Shown: one piece after another, positions 40,159 to 50,615 of the stretch
Layout: each line of letters opens with the position of its first letter
How positions within the stretch are numbered: position 1 is the first letter of the stretch
Assembly: GCA_028698995.1 (NCBI GenBank)
Contig: JAQVVM010000002.1
Coordinates: forward strand, 62,001-126,000
Source of the DNA: Bacteroidales bacterium
Lineage (GTDB): Bacteria; Bacteroidota; Bacteroidia; Bacteroidales; PXBB01
Length of the DNA: 64,000 nucleotides
Direction: 5' to 3'
The notes under the pieces: model-generated
The model's database searches: none
What the model was told of the DNA's origin: nothing
What the model saw: only the letters and a program-made list of their open reading frames with translations
Program-made: the position numbers and the translations under genes

Positions 40159-41328
40159 TTATTGCCCTGCCCTTTCATTGATAGCTCTAATTTTTTCATT
40201 GGTAGCTCTAAGTTTTTCGAAATCTCTGGTACGTGCATATAACTGACTAAGTGAATTTAATGTACTTAAATCATCAGGTACAAGTTGGTGTGCTTTTTCC
40301 AGATATGGTAATGCTTTTGCCCACATGGCTTCAAATTCAGCTTTTTTAGCATCATAAAGTGCTTGTGCATTATTGGCGGTTGGTGGGATTTTGTCTGCTT
40401 CTTCAAATATGGCTACTCCTTTATTGAAATACAATGCCCCAATATTGTAAATGGGGTCAAAATAATTGGAATCCAATTCAATTGCTTTTAAATAAGCTTT
40501 TTCAGCTTCATCAAAATTATTGAGTGCATCGTAATTTGCACCTATAGCAAAATGAAGGTTTTTGTTGCCTGGGTTTTGAGTGATAGCCAATTGAAGGTTT
40601 TGTTGTGCTTTTTCAATATCCCCTTTTGCAAGGTAAACATTTGTTTCAGCAATAATAAGATTGTAATCTTCAGGGAATTTTCTTCTTCCGTTTTCGATGA
40701 TACGAACCATCTGAACTGTATCATTTTCGCTTTTATAAATTTCTGAAAGAGCAATATAAATTCTTGGGTTATTGTAATTCATTCTCACCAATTTCATATA
40801 GTTGTCTTTTGCTTTTTCCATCTGATTAGAGAATTGAGCACTGATGGCAGCATTGAAAGTTGCTAAACTGTCCTGAACACCAAAAATAGCGTTAACTTTA
40901 GCCGTTTTTTCAAAAGAAATTAATGCTTCTTCATAGAGTTCTTTGTTGAAAAGTTCTACTCCCAGATTATAAAACTGTTCCCCACAAATGTAAAGTCTCA
41001 TTTTAACTTGTTCAAAATACTCCTTTGGTTGATCTAATTCAACAGCTTTCTGAAAAGCATCATAAGCAACCTGAAGCGCATTTCTCTCTAATCTTTTGTA
41101 TTTTGGATCTTCGCTCAAATGTATGTCTAAATAAATGTTGCCTCTGTAAAACCAAGTTTTGGCATCATTCATTGTCCTTTCATTAACTGTAGCCAAATCG
41201 ATAGCTTCTTTTGCCTTATCAAGTTGACCCCTTCTCATAAAATTAAAAGCACTCTGAACCTGAATTGGTTGAGCATTTATGATACAGATGTTAGCAAGGA
41301 TGATAATTAATAAAACAATTTTTTTCAT
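40159..41328 (-). CDS. Exported TPR-repeat protein
   Basis: From the chosen ATG at 41328 the protein has 389 residues. The frame is open to 41370, but the first 14 residues are charged and M15 begins a clear signal peptide (MKKIVLLIIILANICIINAQ). The mature part is TPR repeats along its length (for example AIGANYDALNNFDEAEKAYLKAIELD), with a short Ala/Lys-rich insertion near 325-350. It is probably a periplasmic scaffold. It follows gyrA on the same strand after about 130 bp; a TPR gene beside gyrA is, from memory, a recurring arrangement in Bacteroidota. A strong terminator follows it. Confidence 0.85.
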   Translation of the reverse strand: MKKIVLLIIILANICIINAQPIQVQSAFNFMRRGQLDKAKEAIDLATVNERTMNDAKTWFYRGNIYLDIHLSEDPKYKRLERNALQVAYDAFQKAVELDQPKEYFEQVKMRLYICGEQFYNLGVELFNKELYEEALISFEKTAKVNAIFGVQDSLATFNAAISAQFSNQMEKAKDNYMKLVRMNYNNPRIYIALSEIYKSENDTVQMVRIIENGRRKFPEDYNLIIAETNVYLAKGDIEKAQQNLQLAITQNPGNKNLHFAIGANYDALNNFDEAEKAYLKAIELDSNYFDPIYNIGALYFNKGVAIFEEADKIPPTANNAQALYDAKKAEFEAMWAKALPYLEKAHQLVPDDLSTLNSLSQLYARTRDFEKLRATNEKIRAINERAGQ

Positions 41329-41459
41329 TTTTTTATTTTTTTGGTTGATAATTAGTGTTTTTGAAATCAATAATTTAATTTAGAACTGTTACACTGCAAA
41401 AATATTGCAAAATAATTAATAAGCACGTACTTTCGTTCATTTTTATAAAGAAAAACGTT

Positions 41460-44012
41460 TTATTCCTGATTTTCAGGAATAATATCGTTTTCGTCTGTCA
41501 CTATATTATTCTCATTTTCATCAAGTTCGGGGTTATTTTCTGTGATGTCATTTATTTCATCTGCTTTGTCATCAACATGCGTTACTGCTGCAATGGCATC
41601 GTTTTCTCTTATGTTTATTAATCTTACGCCCTGTGTGGCCCTTCCCATTACTCTTAAGCTTGCGACAGGCAGCCTGATTGCGATACCGGATTTATTGATA
41701 ATCATAAGATCGTCACTGTCCAATACAGCTTTTATGGAAATTAGATCCCCTGTTTTTTCAGTGATATTAATGGTTTTTACACCTTTCCCACCTCTGTTGG
41801 TAATTCTGTAATCTTCTAATTTTGAACGTTTTCCATAACCGTTTTCGGAAACGACCAGTACATCAAATTCATCAATATCCATACAAATCATACCAATGAC
41901 TTCACCATCTTCTTTATCAATAGTGATACCCTTAACACCAGATGCATTACGGCCCATCGGACGGACTTTCTTCTCATTGAATCTAATAGCTTTTCCTGAT
42001 TTTACAGCCATCAGAATATCGCTTTTTCCATTGGTAAGTTTTGCTTCAAGCAGCTCCTCCCCTTCTCTGATTGTAATGGCATTAATACCATTCTGTCTAG
42101 GTCTGGAGAAGGCTTCAAGGGTAGTTTTCTTTATTGTACCCTTATTGGTGCATTGAATAATATAATTATTATTAATATATTCAGAATCTGAAAGGCTAGT
42201 AACATTTATAAATGCTTTTACTTTATCCCCAGGTTCAAGATTAATAAGATTTTGAATAGCCCTCCCTTTAGATGTTTTTTGTCCCTCAGGAATTTCAAAT
42301 ACCCTGAGCCAGTAGCATTTACCTTTTTGAGTAAAAAGCAATAAATAATTATGATTGGTAGCGATGAATAATTTCTCAACAAAGTCTTCATCCCTTGTAA
42401 CACTTCCTTTGGAACCGACCCCTCCCCTGTTTTGTTGTTTATATTCTGAAAGAGGTGTTCTTTTAATGTAGCCTAGATGAGAGATAGTAATAACAACACT
42501 TTCATCAGCAATGGTATCTTCAATTTTAAAATCTTCAGCAGAAAAAACAATTTCTGTTCTTGGTTTATCACCATATTTTTCCTTAATTTCAAGAAGCTCT
42601 TTTATAATTATTTCCATTCTCAGATGTTCATAAGCAAGAATGTTCTTAAGTTCTTCAATAAGTTTCATGAGGCTTTCATATTCCTGTTTTAATTTATCTC
42701 TTTCAAGCCCTGTAAGTGCTCTCAGTCTCATGTCAACAATAGCACGTGCCTGCAAATCACTCAAAAGGAATTTTTCCATTAATCTTTCGCGGGCTTCTTC
42801 TACTGATTTTGAAGCCCTTATAATGGCAATAACTTCATCAATATGATCGAGAGCTATTAGAAGTCCTTCAAGTATATGTGCACGTTTTTGAGCTTCACTT
42901 AATTCAAATTGAGTCCTTCTAATGACTACTTCATGGCGGTGTTCAACAAAATAATGAATCATGTCCTTAAGGTTGAGCATCATAGGACGCCCTTTTACCA
43001 AAGCTATAGAATTAACACTGAAAGAAGTCTGAAGTAATGTATGCTGATATAATTTATTAAGTACAACATTTGTTACTGCATCTTTTTTAAGCTCATATAC
43101 AATTCGCAAACCGGTCCTGTCCGACTCATCCCTAATATCAGAAATACCTTCAATTTTCTTTTCATTGACTAAGTCGGCAGTTCTCTTTATCATATCAGAT
43201 TTGTTAACCTGATAAGGTATTGACGTGACAATAATTCGTTCCCTGCCAGATGAAGTTGTTTCTGTAGTAACTTCACCTCTCATGACAATACGTCCCCTGC
43301 CAGTCTCAAAAGCCTGTTTAACTCCTTCATAGCCATAAATGATGCCTCCTGTTGGAAAATCAGGAGCTTTAATATGTGCCATCAATTCCGGGATCGTAAT
43401 ATCCTTGTTATTAATGTAGGCTATAATGCCGTCAACAACCTGGCTTAAGTTATGAGGAGCTATATTGGTAGCCATACCTACTGCGATTCCTGAAGAACCG
43501 TTTATAAGCAGATTAGGTATTTTGCCGGGTAATACGGTAGGTTCTTGTAAAGAATCATCAAAGTTAAGTCTGAAATCTACAGTTTCTTTTTCAATATCAA
43601 CCAAGAGTTCTTCAGCCATTTTTTTTAATCTTGCCTCTGTATAACGCATTGCTGCGGGGCTATCACCATCAATAGAACCAAAATTACCTTGACCGTCAAT
43701 AAGGGGGTAACGCAACGACCATTCTTGAGCCATACGGACCATTGCATCATACACTGAAGTATCTCCGTGCGGGTGGTATTTTCCTAAAACTTCACCAACA
43801 ATTCTTGCAGATTTTTTGTATGGTTTATTTGACAAGATACCTAAATCATACATGCCATAAAGAACGCGTCGGTGAACAGGTTTTAAACCATCCCTAACAT
43901 CCGGTAATGCCCTCGATACAATTACTGACATTGAATAATCAATGTACGAGGATTTCATTTGGTCTTCAATGTTAACTTTTACAATTTTTTCTCCTTCTAT
44001 CATGTCTTTCAA
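41460..44012 (-). CDS. gyrA: DNA gyrase subunit A
   Basis: The protein has 850 residues. The breakage-reunion domain has the active-site Tyr in [10 protein letters not shown] and the [17 protein letters not shown] segment. The quinolone-determining loop reads [10 protein letters not shown], with Thr at the E. coli Ser83 position and Asp at the 87 position. The C-terminal propeller contains [11 protein letters not shown] and [11 protein letters not shown] blades, followed by an acidic Asn/Asp/Glu tail (about 810-850). With GyrB it introduces negative supercoils. M4 (at 44003) is an alternative start. It is divergent from clpC across 179 bp. Confidence 0.96.
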   Translation of the reverse strand: MKDMIEGEKIVKVNIEDQMKSSYIDYSMSVIVSRALPDVRDGLKPVHRRVLYGMYDLGILSNKPYKKSARIVGEVLGKYHPHGDTSVYDAMVRMAQEWSLRYPLIDGQGNFGSIDGDSPAAMRYTEARLKKMAEELLVDIEKETVDFRLNFDDSLQEPTVLPGKIPNLLINGSSGIAVGMATNIAPHNLSQVVDGIIAYINNKDITIPELMAHIKAPDFPTGGIIYGYEGVKQAFETGRGRIVMRGEVTTETTSSGRERIIVTSIPYQVNKSDMIKRTADLVNEKKIEGISDIRDESDRTGLRIVYELKKDAVTNVVLNKLYQHTLLQTSFSVNSIALVKGRPMMLNLKDMIHYFVEHRHEVVIRRTQFELSEAQKRAHILEGLLIALDHIDEVIAIIRASKSVEEARERLMEKFLLSDLQARAIVDMRLRALTGLERDKLKQEYESLMKLIEELKNILAYEHLRMEIIIKELLEIKEKYGDKPRTEIVFSAEDFKIEDTIADESVVITISHLGYIKRTPLSEYKQQNRGGVGSKGSVTRDEDFVEKLFIATNHNYLLLFTQKGKCYWLRVFEIPEGQKTSKGRAIQNLINLEPGDKVKAFINVTSLSDSEYINNNYIIQCTNKGTIKKTTLEAFSRPRQNGINAITIREGEELLEAKLTNGKSDILMAVKSGKAIRFNEKKVRPMGRNASGVKGITIDKEDGEVIGMICMDIDEFDVLVVSENGYGKRSKLEDYRITNRGGKGVKTINITEKTGDLISIKAVLDSDDLMIINKSGIAIRLPVASLRVMGRATQGVRLINIRENDAIAAVTHVDDKADEINDITENNPELDENENNIVTDENDIIPENQE

Positions 44013-44105
44013 TTAATTATCAGATACTTATACTTTTTAAAACAATCCAGCGAAGATAACTATTATTCTTTAAATAAAAAATACTTCTTCAATATTTTTC
44101 TAACA

Positions 44106-44148
44106 CACTATGTTAAAAAAAAACTTGTAAATTTGTATTTTCATAGTG
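44106..44148. promoter_or_regulatory. Inverted repeat around a -7-like box between gyrA and clpC
   Basis: CACTATG (44106-44112) and CATAGTG (44142-44148) are exact inverted 7-mers, 29 bp apart. Between them lies TAAATTTG (44128-44135), a TAnnTTTG match oriented toward clpC and 57 bp before its ATG. This could be the clpC promoter with a flanking operator. No TTTG -33 box is seen, so the call is tentative. Confidence 0.35.
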
Positions 44149-44191
44149 GTTTATATTTATACTTTTAAAGCCAAATTTAATAGCTTAAAAA

Positions 44192-46753
44192 ATGGAAGCA
44201 AAATTTTCAAAAAAAATGCGTGAAATCATTAGTTACAGTCAGGAAGAAGCTGTCAGACTTGGAAATGATTACATTGGCGTAGAACATCTCATGCTGGGAA
44301 TTATTCGTGATGGTGATTCATTAGCATCTAAAATATTAAATGATCTTGATGTTGATCTTAAAGAACTAAGAAAAAGGATTGAAAGAGAGATAAAAAGTTC
44401 AGATAGTGATTTTTTATCGAAAGAAAGAATCCCCTTATTAAAACAGGCTGAAAAGGCATTAAAAAATACGTATCAGGAAGCCAAACTTTTCAAACAGGAT
44501 ATGATAGGCTCAGAACACTTGTTGCTTTCAATTCTTAAAATGGAAAGCAATTTGGTTACAGATTTATTGTCCAAGGTTTATAATATCAGCTACGATGAGA
44601 TAAAAAAGCAATTAAAAGACAAAAAACAGGATGAAAAGCCTGAAGAGAATTTCAAAGATGAATTACCAGGAAACTCTTCTGATGAAAATGATGAAGGTTC
44701 TGATATTTTTAAAAATACACCCAAAAAGCCTGGTGATTCAAAAAGTAACACTCCTGTTTTAGATAATTTCGGCAGAGACCTTACTCGTTTAGCAGAAGAA
44801 GGCCGCCTTGATCCCGTTGTTGGCAGAGAAAGAGAGCTTGAAAGAATAGCACAGATATTAAGCAGGCGAAAAAAGAACAATCCTATTCTTATAGGTGAGC
44901 CGGGAGTCGGTAAATCTGCTATAGCTGAAGGTCTGGCTTTGAGGATTATACAGAAACGGGTATCCAGAGCGCTTTTTAACAAAAGAATTGTATCATTGGA
45001 TTTGGCCTCTTTGGTAGCTGGAACAAAATACCGCGGCCAGTTTGAAGAAAGAATGAAAGCTGTTTTGAACGAGCTGGAGAAAAATAATGACGTGATTTTG
45101 TTTATTGACGAAATACATACTATTATTGGTGCCGGTGGTGCTTCAGGTTCCCTCGATGCTTCCAATATGTTTAAACCGGCTCTTGCAAGAGGAGAACTCC
45201 AGTGCATAGGTGCCACTACCCTTGACGAATACCGTCAGCATATTGAAAAAGACGGTGCATTAGAAAGGCGTTTCCAAAAAATATTGATTGAACCTACTTC
45301 ACCTGAAGAAACTATTGAAATTCTGCACAATATTAAAGAAAGATACGAGGATCATCATTTGGTTACTTACGAAGATGAAGCTATCAAAGCCTGTGTAATG
45401 CTTACAAGCCGCTATGTAACGGACAGATGCTTGCCTGATAAAGCCATTGATGCACTCGATGAAGCAGGTGCAAGAGTTCATATAAAAAACATTGTTGTAC
45501 CTCAGGAAATATTGGATATCGAGCAGTTGATTGAGGTTGTAAAACTTGAAAAAGTAAAGGCGATTAAAAGCCAGAAATATGAAGAGGCTGCCAAAATGAG
45601 GGATAGAGAAAGATCACTGGCAAGCGAACTTGAAAAGAAGAAAAAAAACTGGGAAGATGAATCTAAAATTCACAGAAAACCGGTTACTGAAAGTAATGTT
45701 GCTGAAGTTGTGGCTATGATGACCGGCGTTCCTGTTCAAAGGATTGCACAAACGGAAAGCAACCGTTTGATATCTATGGAGGATGAACTTAAGAAATTCA
45801 TCATTGGTCAGGACGGTGCAGTTACAAAAGTGGTTAAAGCAATACGTCGCAACAGAGCCGGACTGAAAGACCCTAATAAACCCATTGGGACATTTATCTT
45901 TTTGGGACCAACAGGGGTTGGAAAAACCCACCTAGCAAAGATTTTATCAAAAAACCTTTTCGACTCTGATGATGCCATCGTTAGAATTGACATGAGCGAA
46001 TATATGGAAAAGTTCTCTGTCTCTCGCCTTATTGGAGCTCCTCCTGGTTATGTTGGCTATGAAGAAGGTGGTCAATTGACAGAAAAAGTACGAAGAAAAC
46101 CCTATTGCGTTGTTTTGCTTGATGAGATTGAGAAAGCGCATCCTGATGTTTTCCATATTTTATTGCAATTGCTTGATGAAGGACTTCTTACAGACAGTCT
46201 TGGTCGAAAAGTTGACTTTAAAAATACCATCGTTATAATGACTTCTAATATTGGCTCCCGAGAATTGAAAGATTTTGGCCAGGGTGTTGGTTTTACAACA
46301 TCAGCAAAGGCTATTGGAGCCAAACAATATGCCAGTTCCATTATCGAGAATGCACTTAAAAAAACTTTTGCTCCTGAATTTATAAACAGGGTTGATGATA
46401 TCATAATGTTTGAAAGTCTTGAGAAAGAAGACATCATCAAAATTATTGAGATTGAATTGAAACACCTTTATAAAAGAGTTCGTGATTTAGGTTATAATAT
46501 AACGCTCAGTCAGGGTGCGAAGGACTTTCTTGTTGAAAAGGGTTGGGATAGCCTTTTTGGAGCACGTCCTCTTAAAAGAGCCATCCAAAAATATGTAGAA
46601 GATAATTTAGCAGAGGAAATAATAAAATCTGACTTATCCGAAAACTCCGAAATTGTTATCAATTATAATTCTGAAGAAGAAAAATTAGACATTGTTATCA
46701 ATGCTGTTCAAATTGACAATGAGAAAAAGGAGAAACCTGATGATAAAGAATAG
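44192..46753 (+). CDS. clpC: ATP-dependent Clp protease ATP-binding subunit ClpC
   Basis: The protein has 853 residues. Two Clp N repeats (1-145) are followed by a charged linker (150-190), AAA1 (Walker A GEPGVGKSA, Walker B LFIDEIHT), a UVR motif (about 450-485, with EEAAKMRDRE), AAA2 (Walker A GPTGVGKTH, Walker B VLLDEIEKAHPDV) and a C-terminal D2-small domain with GARPLKRAIQ. It unfolds substrates for ClpP or as a chaperone. The UVR motif marks ClpC rather than ClpA or ClpB. It is a single gene divergent from gyrA. Confidence 0.95.
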   Translation: MEAKFSKKMREIISYSQEEAVRLGNDYIGVEHLMLGIIRDGDSLASKILNDLDVDLKELRKRIEREIKSSDSDFLSKERIPLLKQAEKALKNTYQEAKLFKQDMIGSEHLLLSILKMESNLVTDLLSKVYNISYDEIKKQLKDKKQDEKPEENFKDELPGNSSDENDEGSDIFKNTPKKPGDSKSNTPVLDNFGRDLTRLAEEGRLDPVVGRERELERIAQILSRRKKNNPILIGEPGVGKSAIAEGLALRIIQKRVSRALFNKRIVSLDLASLVAGTKYRGQFEERMKAVLNELEKNNDVILFIDEIHTIIGAGGASGSLDASNMFKPALARGELQCIGATTLDEYRQHIEKDGALERRFQKILIEPTSPEETIEILHNIKERYEDHHLVTYEDEAIKACVMLTSRYVTDRCLPDKAIDALDEAGARVHIKNIVVPQEILDIEQLIEVVKLEKVKAIKSQKYEEAAKMRDRERSLASELEKKKKNWEDESKIHRKPVTESNVAEVVAMMTGVPVQRIAQTESNRLISMEDELKKFIIGQDGAVTKVVKAIRRNRAGLKDPNKPIGTFIFLGPTGVGKTHLAKILSKNLFDSDDAIVRIDMSEYMEKFSVSRLIGAPPGYVGYEEGGQLTEKVRRKPYCVVLLDEIEKAHPDVFHILLQLLDEGLLTDSLGRKVDFKNTIVIMTSNIGSRELKDFGQGVGFTTSAKAIGAKQYASSIIENALKKTFAPEFINRVDDIIMFESLEKEDIIKIIEIELKHLYKRVRDLGYNITLSQGAKDFLVEKGWDSLFGARPLKRAIQKYVEDNLAEEIIKSDLSENSEIVINYNSEEEKLDIVINAVQIDNEKKEKPDDKE

Positions 46754-46812
46754 CATTTTTCTCAATTAATTTATTTTATACACTTATGGGACATTGTAAA
46801 ATTTAAAAATAA

Positions 46813-47484
46813 ATGTCACCAAAAGAGATTATAGAATTTCCCGATCCAGAATTTTCTGACAATGATGGTTTGCTTTGCTGGGGTGGAAACCTTAAAATAG
46901 AAACTCTTATTGCTGCTTACAGTAAAGGCATTTTTCCCTGGTACTCTAAGGGTGATCCAATATTATGGTGGTCGCCACCTCAACGTATGATTTTAATTCC
47001 AAATGAATTTAAAATATCAAAAAGCCTTAGAGCTGCAATTAGAAAAAATAATAATGTAAAATTTGATACTGATTTTAAATCTGTTATTGGTTATTGTGCT
47101 GAAGTTCAAAGAGAAGGTCAGGCTGGAACATGGATTACAGATACCATGCGTCATGCCTATATAAAACTTCATGAAGCAGGTTTTGCACATTCAGTTGAAG
47201 TATATGAAAATAATACCCTTATAGGTGGTCTTTATGGTGTTTCCTTAGGTAAAGCGTTCTTTGGGGAGTCCATGTTCCATCTTAAGTCAGATGCTTCAAA
47301 AATTGCTTTGTATCACCTTGTTCAGAAGCTGCTAAAGTGGAATTTTCATTTTATTGATTGTCAGCAAAACACAAATCATTTAAAAAGTTTAGGTGCTAAT
47401 GAAGTTGAAAGGGATTATTTTTTAAATTTGCTGAAAAATGCTTTAAAGACTGATTCTTTAGTTGGAAATTGGAATAATCTGTAA
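46813..47484 (+). CDS. aat: Leucyl/phenylalanyl-tRNA--protein transferase
   Basis: The protein has 223 residues, typical for Aat. Signature segments are GLLCWGGNL, AYSKGIFPWYS, WWSPPQRMIL, QREGQAGTWIT, GGLYGVSLGKAFFGESMFH and FIDCQQNTNHLKSLGA. It adds Leu or Phe to N-terminal Arg or Lys of proteins, marking them for ClpS/ClpAP-type degradation in the cytoplasm. It follows clpC by 59 bp, a functionally sensible neighbour in proteolysis. The next gene starts 5 bp downstream. Confidence 0.95.
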   Translation: MSPKEIIEFPDPEFSDNDGLLCWGGNLKIETLIAAYSKGIFPWYSKGDPILWWSPPQRMILIPNEFKISKSLRAAIRKNNNVKFDTDFKSVIGYCAEVQREGQAGTWITDTMRHAYIKLHEAGFAHSVEVYENNTLIGGLYGVSLGKAFFGESMFHLKSDASKIALYHLVQKLLKWNFHFIDCQQNTNHLKSLGANEVERDYFLNLLKNALKTDSLVGNWNNL

Positions 47485-47489
47485 AATTA

Positions 47490-48377
47490 ATGAAATATAT
47501 TGGGTATATCTTTTTCAGGCTTTTTGTTCTCAAGATAGCATTGATGCCTTTCCCTGTCATGTATGTATTTTCCGACTTTCTGGCTTTTGTTTTAAGAGAT
47601 GTTCTTAACTACAGAAAAAAAATAGTATATGATAATATGCACCAGAGTTTTCCTGACAAGACTGAATCAGAAATTGAAATTCTAGTTCATGGATTTTACA
47701 GAAACCTTTCTGATATTATTCTTGAATCCATAAAGGGTTTCACCATGTCAGAAAAAGAACTGCATAAAAGATATCATTTTCAAAATACCCATATTTTAAA
47801 TGGTTTATGCAATAAAGGAGCACATGTTATTTGTGCTGGAGGCCATTATGGTAATTGGGAATGGGGTGTTCTAATCATGGGTAAGCAGGTTGATCATCAA
47901 GTTTATGGGGTTTATAAACCACTAGCCAACAAATATATTGATAACTATATAAAAAGAAAACGCTCTAAACTAGGCAGTATATTAATCACTATGGATGATA
48001 CCATAAGGGTTATGCGTTCAGCACATCAGAAACCACCTGTTTATGTGCTTATATCAGACCAGTCTCCATCCAGCCATAAAAAAGCTATCTGGGTTGATTT
48101 TTTAAACAGAAAAACAGCCACAATACCCGGAGTAGAAAGTGCTTCAAAATTATTTACCATGCCTGTAGTATATCTTGTACCCATAAGAAAAAAACGAGGT
48201 TATTATGATGTTCACAGTGAACTAATAATTGAAAATCCACAGGAGCATGAAAAAGGTATGATAACTCAGATTTTGATGAGCCGACTTGAAAAAGACATCA
48301 TAAATTTGCCTGAGAACTGGCTATGGTCGCATAGAAGGTGGAAACACAAGTACAATCAAGAAATTTTAAATAAATGA
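47490..48377 (+). CDS. Lysophospholipid/lipid A acyltransferase family protein (LpxL-like)
   Basis: The protein has 295 residues. An N-terminal membrane helix (about 5-28) is followed by the LpxL/LpxM-type fold with the catalytic H-x4-E motif in GGHYGNWEWG, the VYGVYKPLANKYID and VLISDQSPS segments and a C-terminal LPENWLWSHRRWKHK. These enzymes transfer acyl groups to lipid A precursors at the inner membrane. It sits 5 bp after aat and 4 bp before the efflux adaptor, so it is probably in the same operon. The precise acceptor is not known from sequence. Confidence 0.9.
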   Translation: MKYIGYIFFRLFVLKIALMPFPVMYVFSDFLAFVLRDVLNYRKKIVYDNMHQSFPDKTESEIEILVHGFYRNLSDIILESIKGFTMSEKELHKRYHFQNTHILNGLCNKGAHVICAGGHYGNWEWGVLIMGKQVDHQVYGVYKPLANKYIDNYIKRKRSKLGSILITMDDTIRVMRSAHQKPPVYVLISDQSPSSHKKAIWVDFLNRKTATIPGVESASKLFTMPVVYLVPIRKKRGYYDVHSELIIENPQEHEKGMITQILMSRLEKDIINLPENWLWSHRRWKHKYNQEILNK

Positions 48378-48381
48378 AAAA

Positions 48382-49758
48382 ATGAAAAAGAAAAAGAAAT
48401 TATGGCGCTTCATCTTAATTGGATTTGTAGCTCTGATTATATTGCTGGTCATTGCAAAGAAAGCCGGTTGGATTGGGTCGGAACCTTTAACAGAGATTTA
48501 TACCGAAAAAGTTACCGTGCGCACAATTGTTGAGACTGTTTCTGCCAATGGCAAGATTCAACCTGAAGTTGAAGTTAAGATAAGTCCTGACGTTTCAGGT
48601 GAAATAGTTGATATTTTTGTTAAGGAAGGCGATAAGGTGCAAAGAGGAGATATTCTGGCAAAAATTAATCCTGATATTTATTTGTCGAACCTCGACCAAA
48701 TAGCGGCTTCAGTGAATCAACAAAAAGCAGCTCTGGCAAATGCCAGAGCCAGACAGTCGCAGGCCGAAGCACAATTTATAGTAGCTGAAACCAATTACAA
48801 CAGAAACACTGTCCTTAAAGATAGAGGTGCAATTTCGGAAGCAGAACTTGAGAATATCCGCTCACAGTATCTTGTTGCAAAAGCCGAAGTAGAAGCAGCG
48901 GAACAAAGTATAATAGGTGCTGAATTTTCCGTTAAAAGCGCTGAAGCTGCTCTAAAGGAAGCACAGGACAACCTTACCAAAACCAGTATATTTGCACCAA
49001 TGGATGGCACTGTATCAAAAGTCAGTTATAAAAAAGGGGAACGCGTTGCCGGAGCTTCTCAGTTTTCTCCGGGAACTGAGATTATTCGTATTTCTGATTT
49101 AAGCCGAATGGAAGTCAAAGTTGACGTTAACGAGAACGACATCATCAGAGTTAATCTGGGAGATACAGCAGATATAGAAATTGATGCCTACTTAAATCAA
49201 AAGTTTAAGGGAGTGGTTGTATCTATTGCCAATTCTGCAAATGTCAGCGGTTTGAGTATTGATCAAGTAACGAATTTTGAAGTCATTATAAAAATCCTTC
49301 CTGAATCCTACGCCCACCTGATTGAAGAACTGGGTGATAATATTTATCCTTTCCGTCCCGGTATGTCAGCAACGGTTGATATTATGACAACAAGAATTGA
49401 GAATGTAATGAGCTTACCTATTCAATCTGTAACAACAAGACAAGACACTTTAGAAAATCTTGCTGACAATGAAATGAAAGCTGAAAATACAGATGAAAGT
49501 GAAAATGAATCTGAATCAGAAGTTGTCGGCATCAGCAATCAAGAGGAAATTAAGGAATATGTATTTGTTTACGAAAATGGAACTGTAAAACTGCAAGAAA
49601 TAAAAACAGGGATTCAGGACAGCTATTTTATTGAAATAAAGGAGGGTCTTGAACTTGGCCAGGAAGTTGTTTCGGGACCATACAGAGCCGTCTCGCGAAA
49701 CCTGAAAAATGGGGATAAAGTTAAAAAAGTTGACAAGGACAAAATCAAGATTGAATAA
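48382..49758 (+). CDS. Periplasmic adaptor subunit of an efflux system (HlyD/MacA-like)
   Basis: The protein has 458 residues. It has one N-terminal membrane helix (about 8-27), a biotinyl-lipoyl-like barrel half (VSANGKIQPEVEVKISPDVSGEI region), a long coiled-coil hairpin (about 95-195) and a beta-barrel domain (DVNENDIIRVNLGDTADIEI). An acidic Glu/Asp/Ser insertion (about 360-390) comes before the last membrane-proximal strands. It should link an inner-membrane pump to an outer-membrane channel. No MacB-like or RND pump follows here. It overlaps tsaB by 1 bp. Confidence 0.88.
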   Translation: MKKKKKLWRFILIGFVALIILLVIAKKAGWIGSEPLTEIYTEKVTVRTIVETVSANGKIQPEVEVKISPDVSGEIVDIFVKEGDKVQRGDILAKINPDIYLSNLDQIAASVNQQKAALANARARQSQAEAQFIVAETNYNRNTVLKDRGAISEAELENIRSQYLVAKAEVEAAEQSIIGAEFSVKSAEAALKEAQDNLTKTSIFAPMDGTVSKVSYKKGERVAGASQFSPGTEIIRISDLSRMEVKVDVNENDIIRVNLGDTADIEIDAYLNQKFKGVVVSIANSANVSGLSIDQVTNFEVIIKILPESYAHLIEELGDNIYPFRPGMSATVDIMTTRIENVMSLPIQSVTTRQDTLENLADNEMKAENTDESENESESEVVGISNQEEIKEYVFVYENGTVKLQEIKTGIQDSYFIEIKEGLELGQEVVSGPYRAVSRNLKNGDKVKKVDKDKIKIE

Positions 49759-50453
49759 TGGCTCTTATCCTGGGTTTGGAAACCACTACCAAAACTTGTT
49801 CTGTTGTTCTATCTGAACTAAATAATGTCATTGCTCTTGAAGAGACACACATGGTTTATACCCATTCCGAAAACCTCACTATTTTTATTGAAAAAGTTTT
49901 AAAAAAAGCAGGAAAAAGTCTAAGTGAATTGAGTGCTGTTGCTGTCAGCAAAGGACCGGGTTCATACATGGGTCTTAGAATTGGTGTAGCAACTGCAAAA
50001 GGTTTGTGTTATGCTTTAGGTATCCCGCTGATTGCTGTTGATACATTACAAGCAATGGCTCAAAAATTTATTATGTCCGGAAATTTCGTTGATGCTTTGT
50101 TCTGTCCCATGCTTGATGCTAGAAGAATGGAAGTGTACTGTGCTCTTTATGATTCAAATCTGAACTGCACCTCTCCTACTTCAGCAAAAATTATTGATGC
50201 TCATTCTTTCGAAAAAGAGCTTGAAAACAATGTAATACACTTTTTTGGTGATGGTGCCATGAAATGTAAAACAGTTCTTGAAAATAATATAAATGTCAGA
50301 TTTCATGATGGTTTTATTATGAGTGCTGATGCTTTGAACCTAATTGCATTTTCAAATTTTCAGAATCAACTTTTTGAAGATTTAGCTTATTTCGAACCTT
50401 ATTATCTAAAGGATTTTATCCCGGGGATTCCAAAAGTGAAAGGTCTGTATTGA
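49758..50453 (+). CDS. tsaB: tRNA threonylcarbamoyladenosine biosynthesis protein TsaB
   Basis: The protein has 231 residues. It has an ASKHA-type fold with the N-terminal LGLETTTKTCSVVL motif and the family signature VSKGPGSYMGLRIGVATAKGL. With TsaD and TsaE it forms the complex that makes the t6A modification at position 37 of ANN-decoding tRNAs; TsaB itself is the non-catalytic partner. Length and motifs fit the family. Its ATG overlaps the adaptor gene's stop by one base (TAATG). A 162-bp gap follows before ftcD, in which I see no gene. Confidence 0.93.
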   Translation: MALILGLETTTKTCSVVLSELNNVIALEETHMVYTHSENLTIFIEKVLKKAGKSLSELSAVAVSKGPGSYMGLRIGVATAKGLCYALGIPLIAVDTLQAMAQKFIMSGNFVDALFCPMLDARRMEVYCALYDSNLNCTSPTSAKIIDAHSFEKELENNVIHFFGDGAMKCKTVLENNINVRFHDGFIMSADALNLIAFSNFQNQLFEDLAYFEPYYLKDFIPGIPKVKGLY

Positions 50454-50615
50454 TTTTCCACTCCTTATTAAATCGCAAACTCTGCGGGAACTTTCGTGAT
50501 TCACTACTAAGCTGAATTATGTATTACAATGAAATTTAGCAAAAGAAATTTATAATTGAAAAAAATATTAAGTTTGCATTGAAAATCAATATTAAAAAAT
50601 AAAAAGATAATTACA

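Noticed and set aside
43730..43800. Quinolone-resistance mutation in gyrA (Thr at the Ser83 position)
   Set aside because: The wild-type residue of this lineage is unknown and Thr may be natural; no resistance claim is supported.
44590..45216. Long minus-strand open frame (208 codons) inside clpC
   Set aside because: It is antisense to strongly conserved ClpC sequence and has no family features; an antisense shadow of codon bias.
50454..50615. tRNA or small RNA between tsaB and ftcD
   Set aside because: No cloverleaf or stable stem could be drawn in this 162-bp AT-rich gap.
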